DNA from: Cronobacter sakazakii
GTDB lineage: Bacteria; Pseudomonadota; Gammaproteobacteria; Enterobacterales; Enterobacteriaceae
DNA length: 64,000 bases
Direction of reading: 5' to 3'
NCBI RefSeq assembly: GCF_000982825.1
Contig: NZ_CP011047.1
Span: 2,356,001-2,420,000, forward strand
Part shown: positions 36,821 through 44,862 of the stretch, piece by piece
Position numbering within the stretch: the stretch's first letter is position 1
How the letters are laid out: the number at the start of each line of letters is the position of its first letter
The notes under the pieces: model-generated
The model's input: only the letters and a program-made list of their open reading frames with translations
Told to the model about the DNA's origin: nothing
The model's database searches: none
Program-made: the position numbers and the translations under genes

Positions 36821-37363
36821 ATGAGTATTTCGGAAGAGAAGATTTTACCTCTCGATTATTTACGAGAGTGCTTGTCTTACTGTCCAGAGTCTGGTGTGTT
36901 GACATGGAAATCTAGGCCTCTGTCCCATTTCCCTGATGGTAACGATGGTGGATTCAACAGAAGGTTTTCGAATCGAAGAGCTGGATCTGTATTGCGAGAT
37001 CACCTCGCGGTCCAAATCATGGGTGCCAAGCACTATGCGCACAGATTGTGCTGGGCCTTGTACTATGGAAGCTATCCAGTTGGGTCAATCGACCATATCA
37101 ATGGTGATGGATTTGATAATCGTATATCCAACCTTAGAGAGGTTACCCATCGAGGAAATACCCACAATCAGAAAACCCGCATAACTAATAAAAGCGGATG
37201 TATGGGGGTTACCATAAGGCCTGACACTGGGAAATATAGAGCAAGAATAAATACGCCAGCAGGCAGAAAGCATTTGGGTGATTTTAATTCACTTGAAGAA
37301 GCTATTTCAGCCAGAAAAGAAGCAGAAAAAAAGTACGGATATCATGAAAATCACGGTCGATAA
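36821..37363 (+). CDS. Second HNH-AP2 homing endonuclease
   Basis: The product has 180 residues from MSISEEKILPLDYLRECLSY; GAGG is 6 nt upstream of the ATG at 36821. It has an HNH core (HYAHRLCWALYYGSYPVGSI, DHINGDGFDNRISNLREVTH, NTHNQKTR) and a C-terminal AP2-like domain (GVTIRPDTGKYRARINTPAG, LGDFNSLEEAISARKEAEK). It sits between tail terminator and tail tube genes without breaking either. Confidence 0.88.
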   Translation: MSISEEKILPLDYLRECLSYCPESGVLTWKSRPLSHFPDGNDGGFNRRFSNRRAGSVLRDHLAVQIMGAKHYAHRLCWALYYGSYPVGSIDHINGDGFDNRISNLREVTHRGNTHNQKTRITNKSGCMGVTIRPDTGKYRARINTPAGRKHLGDFNSLEEAISARKEAEKKYGYHENHGR

Positions 37364-37383
37364 AGGCCAAAATCACCAACTAA

Positions 37384-37407
37384 GGTCGCCAAATGGCGGC
37401 CTTTTTT
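37384..37407 (+). terminator. Rho-independent terminator
   Basis: GGTCGCC-AAAT-GGCGGCC followed by T6, between the HNH gene and the tail tube gene. Its arms resemble those of the terminator at 28518-28542. Confidence 0.8.
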
Positions 37408-37429
37408 ATTACAAAAGAGGTAACTATCT

Positions 37430-38173
37430 ATGCAAGGCTGCTCTACTGATAACAGCAAGCTTTTCGGTCGTGCCGTTGTGTTAGAGGTGGCTTTGGGCTG
37501 CCCTGATGCCGTTCCTCCGGAAAGCGAGCGAAAAGCGCTCATGGCTGGAACATCAAAGGGATTTGACTTTAGCCCAAACACTGTAACCAGCGATGCTGAT
37601 GATACGAAGGGCTACGTTGAAAACATCGTAACCAACTCGGATTTCACCATCAGCTTTGAAGGTGAGGTTCGCAAGCGCGACAAGCTGGATCAATTCGGAG
37701 TTGGTAAGTTTATCAAATACTACAACGATGAAGTGAAGGCTGGCCGCCAGCCTACCATCTGGGTGTTCATGGATTATGGTCCGGTGCAATTCCAGGGTTA
37801 CATGGTTATTACTGCGCTCAGCTCGGATGGTGGCAGTAATGACATTGTAACGCTATCTACCGAGTTCAAGGTTTCCGATTCGGATACGATTGATGTTCAG
37901 GAAACGCCTGATGAAGTACCTGTTACCGGCGTCACCGTATCGCCACAGACCACATCTGTAGTGGTGGGATCAACCCGGCAACTGACCGCGACTGTTTCCC
38001 CGACTGATGCGACAGACAAAACCGGCGTATGGACATCTTCCGATCCGACTAAGTTCACTATCAACAGCAGCGGCCTGATTACTGGTGTAGCGGCTGGTAC
38101 CGGCACGGCAACATTTACCACCAATAACGGTGCTAAAACGGCGCAAACAGCAGTGACCGTCACCGCTTCGTAA
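37430..38173 (+). CDS. Major tail (tube) protein with C-terminal Ig-like domain
   Basis: The product has 247 residues. The N-terminal about 160 residues are the tube domain (MAGTSKGFDFSPNTVTSDAD, TISFEGEVRKRDKLDQFGV). The C-terminal part (VTGVTVSPQTTSVVVGSTRQ, ISSGLITGVAAGTGTAT-like) is a bacterial Ig-like BIG2 domain displayed on the tube surface. The same layout is known for lambda gpV. AGAGGT precedes the ATG. Confidence 0.9.
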   Translation: MQGCSTDNSKLFGRAVVLEVALGCPDAVPPESERKALMAGTSKGFDFSPNTVTSDADDTKGYVENIVTNSDFTISFEGEVRKRDKLDQFGVGKFIKYYNDEVKAGRQPTIWVFMDYGPVQFQGYMVITALSSDGGSNDIVTLSTEFKVSDSDTIDVQETPDEVPVTGVTVSPQTTSVVVGSTRQLTATVSPTDATDKTGVWTSSDPTKFTINSSGLITGVAAGTGTATFTTNNGAKTAQTAVTVTAS

Positions 38174-38224
38174 CCATTCCAAAGGGCGGTTACGGTCGCC
38201 CTTGATAATGATTATGGAGACAAC

Positions 38225-38899
38225 ATGACCCCGCTTAAAGAGATTGGTGAGTGCCTCATCAGCGTTGATGGTGAGGATTATTTCTTCCGGCCTTCATTTG
38301 TGAACATGTCACGCATTGGTGAGCCAGATGAAATCGTACAGGTGTTTTACGACCTGCACAACGATGAAGTAACCAGCCTTGTGAGTCGAGCCGTTGAGGC
38401 TTACGGATACGTTCCGCAATGGCTGATAAGCCACATCAAAAGCACCAGTTACGGCCGCAAGGCGTTTCTCGCTTCAGTGGTTGTTCTGAATGCCTGTTGT
38501 GACAAAGACGCTGGCCCGTTGACCGGCGTATTCCATCCCTCTAAAGGCAACGGACGCACATTCAAGATTCGCAAAGGCGCGCTGCCTGAATCTGACATGC
38601 TGCTGATTGCGCAGTCGCTGATAACCCATGGCGTTATCGGCAAGGCGAAAGTTCGAAAGCTCCAGCGGCATGAAAGCGGAGAGACCAGCACAGAGTTCCG
38701 CGCTGTTGATTACATCGTGGCCGCGCAGGCGCATTTCGGCATGACTGAGCAGGAAGCTGGAAATCTGACGATGACCAAGTTTCAGATGCTGCTGGCAACC
38801 AAATACCCTGAACAGAAAGGCTTTACTCGCGAAGAGTACGATCAAGTAGCAGATGATTATCTTGCCAGGAAGGCAAAGCGCCTGGCTAATTCAGCGTAG
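38225..38899 (+). CDS. Tail assembly chaperone (DUF6246-like)
   Basis: The product has 224 residues. MTPLKEIGECLISVDGEDYF, then DEIVQVFYDLHND, and the mid region (WLISHIKSTSYGRKAFLASV) are typical of tail chaperones, which bind the tape measure during tail assembly. No overlapping frameshift product was seen, and three kilobases of inserted genes now separate it from the tape measure. Confidence 0.75.
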   Translation: MTPLKEIGECLISVDGEDYFFRPSFVNMSRIGEPDEIVQVFYDLHNDEVTSLVSRAVEAYGYVPQWLISHIKSTSYGRKAFLASVVVLNACCDKDAGPLTGVFHPSKGNGRTFKIRKGALPESDMLLIAQSLITHGVIGKAKVRKLQRHESGETSTEFRAVDYIVAAQAHFGMTEQEAGNLTMTKFQMLLATKYPEQKGFTREEYDQVADDYLARKAKRLANSA

Positions 38900-38919
38900 C
38901 CCACTCAGGCGGGCTTTTT
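38898..38919 (+). terminator. Rho-independent terminator
   Basis: AGCCC-N8-GGGCT followed by T5, at the end of the chaperone gene and before the reverse-oriented genes. Confidence 0.7.
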
Positions 38920-38920
38920 G

Positions 38921-39334
38921 TTACTCAGGTAGCGATTTCATAACACGCTCTGTTTCACGAGCTTCGAATCTCGATGTCCAGCCACAGGAGTCACAATGGT
39001 ACGGAAAATCATCAAATCCACTACCGACTTGTTTATGACAGTTGGGGCAATAAACCGCGTCGACGTATCCACCAGAGGGGTTTTTTCTAAAGGCCGCTCC
39101 CATATGCTCGACAAACTGCTCTTTTGCCCGGTAAGCCTCTATCTGCTTCGCAAGTTCTACGCATTTGGCTTCCGCCTCGGCAAGTTTTTGCTCGGTGGCA
39201 GCATGGGCTTTCTGAAGTACGTCAATCTGCTCGCCGATGAAAGCGATACGCTCGCGCAACACCTCGTTGCTTTGAACCACAGAAAGGGCTCCGAGGCCAC
39301 TTTTAAGAGATGTAATAAGTAAGCCAATATCCAT
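38921..39334 (-). CDS. Coiled-coil zinc-ribbon protein downstream of mnt
   Basis: The product has 137 residues: a short hydrophobic start (MDIGLLITSLKSGLGALSVV), a coiled coil (about 28-65, IGEQIDVLQKAHAATEQKLA) and a C-terminal zinc ribbon (YCPNCHKQVG, YHCDSCGW). It starts 2 nt after mnt, so the two are co-transcribed in the lysogen. In P22 this slot next to mnt is held by the superinfection-exclusion gene sieA; an exclusion role here is only positional inference. Confidence 0.65.
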   Translation of the reverse strand: MDIGLLITSLKSGLGALSVVQSNEVLRERIAFIGEQIDVLQKAHAATEQKLAEAEAKCVELAKQIEAYRAKEQFVEHMGAAFRKNPSGGYVDAVYCPNCHKQVGSGFDDFPYHCDSCGWTSRFEARETERVMKSLPE

Positions 39335-39336
39335 AA

Positions 39337-39570
39337 TTATTTTTCCTTGCTGTGCATTTTATTTAATGTTTCAAGAAGCGCCTCTTTAAACTTTTCAGCT
39401 TCACGTGTGGCGAATTCCTCCTTGCTACTTACATTTTCGGAAACAGCATCAAGCAGAATTTGAACAATTTCGGCATTCATAGACCTCCTGTTGTTCTTTG
39501 CACGCAACCTTATCTTCTCTTTTAACTCATTGGAAACGCGGATGTTTATCTGCGGCTCTTCTCTAGACAT
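39337..39570 (-). CDS. mnt: Mnt-like repressor (ribbon-helix-helix)
   Basis: The product has 77 residues: MSREEPQINIRVSNELKEKI then NNRRSMNAEIVQILLDAV follow P22 Mnt (MARDDPHFNFRM..., NGRSMNSELLQIV), including the charged C-terminal coiled coil for tetramers. Mnt represses the ant promoter in the lysogen. GGAGG precedes the ATG. It is divergent from arc. Confidence 0.88.
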   Translation of the reverse strand: MSREEPQINIRVSNELKEKIRLRAKNNRRSMNAEIVQILLDAVSENVSSKEEFATREAEKFKEALLETLNKMHSKEK

Positions 39571-39593
39571 GATGCCTCCGTGGTGTAACCGTA

Positions 39594-39650
39594 ATACTAC
39601 CCTTGCATCACAGTCCTCACAATGGTATAACGGTTATATCAAATTGATAT
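39594..39650. promoter_or_regulatory. Divergent Pmnt/Pant with operator palindromes
   Basis: Plus strand: TTGCAT (39603-39608), 17 bp, TATAAC (39626-39631), so Pant. Minus strand: TTGTGA (39622-39617), 17 bp, TAGTAT (39599-39594), so Pmnt. Two palindromes follow: TATAAC-G-GTTATA (39626-39638) and ATATCAA-A-TTGATAT (39636-39650), likely Arc/Mnt operators. Confidence 0.75.
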
Positions 39651-39659
39651 GGAGGTAGT

Positions 39660-39815
39660 ATGATAGTTCCGTCAGATGCGCCTAAGTACAACCTGCGGAT
39701 TCCCGCAGAGATTAAAGAGATTATCGAGAAATCAGCTAAAGATGAGGGAAGGTCGGTAAATAGCGAAATTGCAAAGAGGTTAATGGATAGCTTGAAACGT
39801 GATGGATTACTTTAA
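39660..39815 (+). CDS. arc: Arc-like repressor (ribbon-helix-helix)
   Basis: The product has 51 residues. APKYNLRIPAEIKEIIEKSA then DEGRSVNSEIAKRLMDSLKR is collinear with P22 Arc (MPQFNLRWPREVLDLVRKVA, NGRSVNSEIYQRVMES). GGAGG precedes the ATG. Arc is made with Ant and damps both Pant and Pmnt early in infection. Confidence 0.88.
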   Translation: MIVPSDAPKYNLRIPAEIKEIIEKSAKDEGRSVNSEIAKRLMDSLKRDGLL

Positions 39816-39826
39816 CCCGAAATGTT

Positions 39827-39902
39827 GAAGCCCCAACTACTTGCGATAGTCAGGGCTTCGGATGTTAGTCAATCTTGAGGAAAAACCAACATGACAAGTA
39901 TA
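39827..39902 (-). ncRNA. Candidate sar-like antisense RNA between arc and ant
   Basis: On the minus strand TATACT (39902-39897) with a weak -35 lies at the ant start codon. The 75-nt arc-ant gap contains a strong hairpin GAAGCCC/GGGCTTC (39827-39833, 39853-39859; ACTA/TAGT extends it). In P22, sar RNA starts within ant and is antisense to its ribosome-binding site. The same layout is visible here. Confidence 0.4.
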
Positions 39903-40736
39903 GCGATTCTTGAAGCAGTTAACACCTCTTACGTTCCGTTTAACGGTCAGCAGATCGTTACCGCCATGTCGGCAGGTGTTGCGTATGTGGCTATGAAGCC
40001 TATCGTGGAAAACCTTGGGATGAGCTGGTCAACTCAGGTTCGTAAACTGACTGCCGATAAAGGTAAATTCAACTGTGTTCATATGAACATGGTTGCGACA
40101 GACAGCAAGTTGCGCAATGTTTTGTGCCTTCCCCTTAAGAAACTCAACGGCTGGCTGTTCAGTATCAACCCTGAGAAAGTGCGTGCGGACATTCGTGACA
40201 AGCTAATTCAATACCAGGAAGAATGCTTTACAGTCTTGCACGACTACTGGACAAAAGGGGAAGCTAAGAATCCTCGCAAGAAAACAACCGCCGAAGAGCG
40301 CACCCCACTGCGTGACGCTGTGAACATGCTGGTTGGCAAGAAAGGACTGCGTTATGACGATGCATACAATATGGTTCATCAGCGGTTTAACATCGACAGC
40401 ATTGATGAGCTGGAGATTGACCAAATTCCCCTGGCGGTAGAGTACATTCATCGTATTGTTCTTGATGGCGAGTTCTTGGGCAAAGAAACTGGAGTTGAAG
40501 AAGGTTTCAAAGTTAGCCTTCCTCACGAAGGTCGCTGGCTGGTCTACTTCCAAAATGGCTCGCCCCAGTTGATGAATATCAGCGGGCACAATTGCATACA
40601 GGACCAGTACATTCGAGACATGCGCAGGGATGTTATGCAGTTGGTGGATGTGTTGATGGAGTTCTCTGGCAGAGCGCTCATCATGACTGGCGATGAAAGC
40701 CCGTCACGGCTTAAATATCCTCTTATTAAGCATTAG
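39891..40736 (+). CDS. ant: Ant-like antirepressor (P22_AR_N)
   Basis: The product has 281 residues. The N-terminal P22_AR_N domain (about 10-115: VPFNGQQIVTAMSAGVAYVA, MKPIVENLGMSW, LPLKKLNGWLFSINPEKV, FTVLHDYW) and a C-terminal helical domain match P22 Ant. It inactivates the prime (CI-type) repressor and triggers lysis when Mnt control is lost. TTGAGGA lies upstream. Confidence 0.88.
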   Translation: MTSIAILEAVNTSYVPFNGQQIVTAMSAGVAYVAMKPIVENLGMSWSTQVRKLTADKGKFNCVHMNMVATDSKLRNVLCLPLKKLNGWLFSINPEKVRADIRDKLIQYQEECFTVLHDYWTKGEAKNPRKKTTAEERTPLRDAVNMLVGKKGLRYDDAYNMVHQRFNIDSIDELEIDQIPLAVEYIHRIVLDGEFLGKETGVEEGFKVSLPHEGRWLVYFQNGSPQLMNISGHNCIQDQYIRDMRRDVMQLVDVLMEFSGRALIMTGDESPSRLKYPLIKH

Positions 40737-40756
40737 TGCTGCAATGATTAATCAAG

Positions 40757-40776
40757 CCCGCCCCGGCGGGTTTTTT
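40757..40776 (+). terminator. Rho-independent terminator
   Basis: CCCGC-N4-GCGGG followed by T6, 20 nt after ant. Confidence 0.85.
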
Positions 40777-40855
40777 GCTACCAAAAATGGCGGGTAAGTC
40801 ATGCGGTCTTATGGTGTTAAGATGTTTCTGATTGCAATCAATGGAAACATAAAAA

Positions 40856-41212
40856 ATGAAAAAGGCATTGGCTTTAGCCGCAGTAGTAATGTTGTTGGCA
40901 GGATGTAGCTCACGCGTGGCCGATTTGACCGTGGCAAGCACAAAAAACTACAACCTCAATTCAAACAATTTCGTTAAAGGTGCTCGCGTTCAGGGAGAAG
41001 ACTCAGCTCCAGTAGTATTTTTCCCTCTCGGCATTCCAAATGTGAAGACTGCTATCGACAGAGCGATTGAGAAGAATCGTTGCTCAGTTGCGCTTTCTGA
41101 TGTCGTTGTGACTCAGTTCAACCACTCTTTCCTGTTCGGTAAGTTTGGCTTTATTGTTGAAGGGACTGAGGTCATTGACCGTCGCCAGCCAGGTTGCGAG
41201 AACGCGAGCTAA
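40856..41212 (+). CDS. Phage lipoprotein (moron)
   Basis: The product has 118 residues with a lipoprotein signal MKKALALAAVVMLLAGCSS (lipobox LLAGC). The mature part (LTVASTKNYNLNSNNFVKG, FFPLGIPNVKTAIDRAIEKN) is a small alpha/beta domain also found in chromosomal lipoproteins of similar style. It is flanked by terminators on both sides, so it is its own unit, likely active in the lysogen; such genes often alter the envelope or block superinfection. Confidence 0.7.
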   Translation: MKKALALAAVVMLLAGCSSRVADLTVASTKNYNLNSNNFVKGARVQGEDSAPVVFFPLGIPNVKTAIDRAIEKNRCSVALSDVVVTQFNHSFLFGKFGFIVEGTEVIDRRQPGCENAS

Positions 41213-41217
41213 AAAAT

Positions 41218-41240
41218 AGCCACCTTCGGGTGGCTTTTTT
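41218..41240 (+). terminator. Rho-independent terminator
   Basis: AGCCACC-TTCG-GGTGGCT, UUCG tetraloop, followed by T6. Confidence 0.88.
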
Positions 41241-41341
41241 GTATCAGTCGCTATGCAATCCTCCGCAAGTTTCCCTCCCGCTGGTTGATATGTGATCGCA
41301 TTTTGATAGGATTCAATCTCTTTAATAGAGAGGATTTCCCT

Positions 41342-41704
41342 ATGAGACTGTTTTTGGTTCTGGCAACTTTCCTGGTGTCTCAGGCAGCATATGCTGCCAG
41401 CGATGCGGAAATAGTAAAATTTGTGGAAAAAGAGGCAAAAGAAACCTTCTTTCCAAAAGATGTTAAAGTTAATTCTTTATCTGAAGTCAAATTTTACCCA
41501 AACCAAGAAGATTCGGCTTACGCAAGAATGGGTAATGTATGCGGAAAAGCGTCCGTACAGAACGCAAACAAATCAGCGGAGCTAGTTTTTATTGCCCCAA
41601 TTGTCGAGAAGGCCAGCCGCATACATATTGAAACCCCGACACTATACGATTTGGACTCTCAGGGAGATATGGCCCGAAGAGATTTAAAAATTAGATGCAA
41701 TTAA
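41342..41704 (+). CDS. Secreted periplas­mic protein (moron)
   Basis: The product has 120 residues from MRLFLVLATFLVSQAAYAAS, a cleavable signal peptide (AYA-AS). Two Cys residues in the mature part (NVCGKAS and the C-terminal RCN) could form a disulfide. GAGAGG precedes the ATG at 41342. It lies between two terminators beside the lipoprotein gene. Function unknown; envelope location suggests a lysogenic trait. Confidence 0.65.
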   Translation: MRLFLVLATFLVSQAAYAASDAEIVKFVEKEAKETFFPKDVKVNSLSEVKFYPNQEDSAYARMGNVCGKASVQNANKSAELVFIAPIVEKASRIHIETPTLYDLDSQGDMARRDLKIRCN

Positions 41705-41708
41705 AAAG

Positions 41709-41731
41709 AACCCGCCAAGTGCGGGTTTTTT
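41709..41731 (+). terminator. Rho-independent terminator
   Basis: AACCCGC-N5-GCGGGTT followed by T's, just upstream of the tape measure gene. Confidence 0.85.
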
Positions 41732-41749
41732 GTTTTCTGGAGATCACCA

Positions 41750-44365
41750 ATGGCCGGAGATAAGCAGTTAGGCAATATCGTCTACCAAGTGGAAATGGAT
41801 GTTGCTCAACTCATTGCAGCGCAGCAAAAGGTTAACCAGCGCCTTGACCAAATGGATGGTAGCTTTAACAAGTCATCACAATCAGCCGGTCGTTTCGAGG
41901 GGGCATTAAATAAGGTTGGTCTTGCTATTGCTGGCGCTTTCACAATAGAAACGGCCAGGCGGTTAATCGAAATTGGCGATCAGATGAATACCCTGCAAGC
42001 CAGGGTTGCGCGCCTTAGTCCAAGCGTTGAAGCTGCCAAAGAGTCAATGAAGGCATTGTCTGCCATTGCCTCTCAAACCGGGAATAGCCTTTCAGATACT
42101 GAGCGACTTTGGGAGACTCTCACCTCAGCGCTGAAAGAAACAGGGGCAACAAATTCGCAGATTCTTTCCCTGACTGACACACTTCAAAAAATAGGCACTA
42201 TCGGCGGGTCGTCTGCTGAGGAAATGTCTAATGCCCTGCGACAGTTCGGGCAGTCAATTGCAGGTGGCGTTGTTCGTGCTGAAGAGTTCAACTCTATCCT
42301 GGAGCAAATGCCTGAGCTGGCAAGGCAGATAGCTGCTGGTTTAGGTATTTCGATTGGTCAGTTAAGACAACGGATGCTTGAAGGCAAGCTAACCGCTCAG
42401 GACGCGCTAAACGCTATCCAGAAACAGTCGGAGAGTGTTAACGCTGAATTCGACAAAATGCCAGTTAGCATCGACAGAGCTAAAAACAGTCTCGATGTTG
42501 CCTTTAAAAACGCAATAAGTGATCTCAACCAAGCAATAGGTCTGACATCCACACTTGCCGGATTAATGCAAAGCGTTGCTGATAACCTCAACTTCTATAA
42601 TAGCAACGTTGGCGAATCATCTCGGATGAATAAGCTAATTAGCGATCAGAAAAAATACAACGAGGAACTAAGCGATTCAAAAAGATGGTATGAGACAGAG
42701 TCGATTTACCAAATTCGAAGAAAAGAGGCTGCAAATCAACTAAAAATTGTTGAGGGGGAGATAGCTCATATTAGAGCAAAGGCTGCAGCTGAGGCTCAAA
42801 AAAATCAAAAATTCACTGCACCTCAGTCCAAAGGTGATGATGCTGCTACCCAAAAGCTTGTCAAAAACTCTGAACGCAGATTAGCACTAGCCAAACTTGA
42901 AGGTGAGGCTCGCGCACGGTTGCAGGCTCAATATGATGCGGCCGATGCCGGGATTACTGACCAGAAACGCGTGAAGGCACTTCAGGACGAGTATGCCGAG
43001 ACATACCGGGTAACTGAAGCAAGAAAGCAAAGTAACAAAGAGGGCAAGCAGTCAGCCAGCCAGGCGGAGAGAAACGCAAAAGTTCTGGAGGAGTATAGGC
43101 AAAAGGCAAGCCTCTCAGCTGACTCGACTGCGGATCTTTCTCGAGAGCAGGCAATTCTTGCCGCCAGGCAGAAATTAACCAATCCAACACCTCAACAAAT
43201 TGCTCAGGTTGAGCGTGATGCGGCGGCGGCCTGGGATAAGGCGGCGGCTCTAAAAGCACAGAATGCAGTGCCAATTCTAAAGGAAAACGCTAATTACGAA
43301 GAGCAGAAGAAAGCACTTGAGAGCCTGAAGGGACAGAAGGATGCTAACGGTCAGCTAATCCTATCTCAGGAGCAATACAATCAGGCATCTGAAAAGCTTG
43401 AGCAAGACCACCAAGTGGCGCTTGCCAAAATCAGAGCGCAACAGGTTGTAACTCCACAGCAGTCAGCTATAGGTGAGGTTGATCCTGTCCAGAGACTTGC
43501 AAACCAGCACGCTCAGGAGTTGGCGTTAATCCAGCAGTTTGAGCAGGAAGGTTTGTTAGCTCACCAAAATGCACTGGCCCTCAAAAATGCTGCGGATACG
43601 CAGTATGAGCAACAGAGAACTGCGGCGCAATGGGAACTCCTGAGTCAACAGAGCCTTGGTTATAACATGCTTACCAGTGCTGTTGATGCTTTTTCGGGTA
43701 ACGCCTCAAATGCTCTTACTGGCCTGCTAACTGGCACAATGGATGCCCAGGATGCGATGAGGTCGCTTGGCAACACGATTTTGAACAGTGTCATCAATAG
43801 CATGGTTCAAATGGGTGTTGAAGCGCTCAAAAACATGATCATCGGCCAGACGATTGGTGCCGCATCTTCAGCAGCATCAATGGCTCAGGCAGCCCTTGTT
43901 TCTTCTGCATGGGCTCCGGCAGCCGCAATGGCTTCATTGGCAACTCTTGGCGGTAATGCCGCTCCTGCTGCTGCAGGCATTACTTCAACGGTCGGGTTGG
44001 CATCAGGGCTGGCCTTAGCTGGTATGCGCTACAACGGTGGGCCGGTGAGTGCCGGTGGACTTTACCAGGTAGGCGAGAAAGGGAAGCCGGAGATTTACCA
44101 GGCCAGTACCGGGAAGCAATATATGATTCCGGGCGACAACGGCAGGGTGATCAGCAATAAGGATATGCAGGCAGGCGGAGGCATCAACGTCGTTGTAAAT
44201 GTTCAGAACTATAACGGTTCATCAGTAGATGCACAGGCCACTTCTGACGGCAGTGGAGGACTTACTGTCGACGTTATCGTTGCCGACCTGAACAATGGCG
44301 GCCCAATCAGCAACGCCATAACCAGCAATATGAACGTTAAACGCACGCCAAGGGGGCAGGGCTGA
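41750..44365 (+). CDS. Tape measure protein
   Basis: The 871-residue protein is long and mostly helical. The N-terminal part (about 85-265: SLSDTERLWETLTSALKETG, SAEEMSNALRQFGQSIAGGV, RAEEFNSILEQMPELARQIA) is the conserved tape-measure domain. A coiled-coil middle and a hydrophobic stretch (about 690-760, ASSAASMAQAALVSSAWAPA) follow. It sets tail length; 871 residues suggest a flexible tail of roughly 130 nm at 1.5 angstrom per residue. It is large enough to identify a siphovirus tail. Confidence 0.92.
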   Translation: MAGDKQLGNIVYQVEMDVAQLIAAQQKVNQRLDQMDGSFNKSSQSAGRFEGALNKVGLAIAGAFTIETARRLIEIGDQMNTLQARVARLSPSVEAAKESMKALSAIASQTGNSLSDTERLWETLTSALKETGATNSQILSLTDTLQKIGTIGGSSAEEMSNALRQFGQSIAGGVVRAEEFNSILEQMPELARQIAAGLGISIGQLRQRMLEGKLTAQDALNAIQKQSESVNAEFDKMPVSIDRAKNSLDVAFKNAISDLNQAIGLTSTLAGLMQSVADNLNFYNSNVGESSRMNKLISDQKKYNEELSDSKRWYETESIYQIRRKEAANQLKIVEGEIAHIRAKAAAEAQKNQKFTAPQSKGDDAATQKLVKNSERRLALAKLEGEARARLQAQYDAADAGITDQKRVKALQDEYAETYRVTEARKQSNKEGKQSASQAERNAKVLEEYRQKASLSADSTADLSREQAILAARQKLTNPTPQQIAQVERDAAAAWDKAAALKAQNAVPILKENANYEEQKKALESLKGQKDANGQLILSQEQYNQASEKLEQDHQVALAKIRAQQVVTPQQSAIGEVDPVQRLANQHAQELALIQQFEQEGLLAHQNALALKNAADTQYEQQRTAAQWELLSQQSLGYNMLTSAVDAFSGNASNALTGLLTGTMDAQDAMRSLGNTILNSVINSMVQMGVEALKNMIIGQTIGAASSAASMAQAALVSSAWAPAAAMASLATLGGNAAPAAAGITSTVGLASGLALAGMRYNGGPVSAGGLYQVGEKGKPEIYQASTGKQYMIPGDNGRVISNKDMQAGGGINVVVNVQNYNGSSVDAQATSDGSGGLTVDVIVADLNNGGPISNAITSNMNVKRTPRGQG

Positions 44366-44862
44366 TGGCTATTATCGACTATCCTGACTGGCTGCCGCTG
44401 GCGCAGAAAGCCAGCAAAAACATGACTTTCGACACCGGGTTTCAGACTGACCAGCCAGCAGTCGGCCCGGCTATTTTCCAGAACCTTACTGACGACCTCA
44501 AAACCACATGGTCACTGACGTGGATTTTCACACTTGATGAAGAACGCGCTTTCCAGCAGTGGTTGCGCAGCCCGAACTACCTGAATCGCGGTGTTAACTG
44601 GTTTCGCATGCCCATCAACATCGGTGGCAGTGGCTTGCAGGTTCAGGAGCTTCATTTCACGCAGATGCCTGTGCAAACGAGCATCGACGGCGGCGTGGTG
44701 ACCTGGACGGGAACCGTTATCGCGAACCACCTCTATAACCCTGACGACGAGTTTGACGACATCATTGTTGAGCTGCCGCCGCCGTGGAATAGCTGGCTGG
44801 ATATTGTTGTGACCGGTTATCCGGATAATCGTGATCCGGAATCTCTGCCGAGGGTGCCGTAA
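44365..44862 (+). CDS. Minor tail protein
   Basis: The product has 165 residues (MAIIDYPDWLPLAQKASKNM onward; WTGTVIANHLYNPDDEFDDI). It lies directly after the tape measure with one-base overlaps on both sides, in the position of lambda M-type distal tail proteins. No catalytic motif. Confidence 0.7.
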   Translation: MAIIDYPDWLPLAQKASKNMTFDTGFQTDQPAVGPAIFQNLTDDLKTTWSLTWIFTLDEERAFQQWLRSPNYLNRGVNWFRMPINIGGSGLQVQELHFTQMPVQTSIDGGVVTWTGTVIANHLYNPDDEFDDIIVELPPPWNSWLDIVVTGYPDNRDPESLPRVP

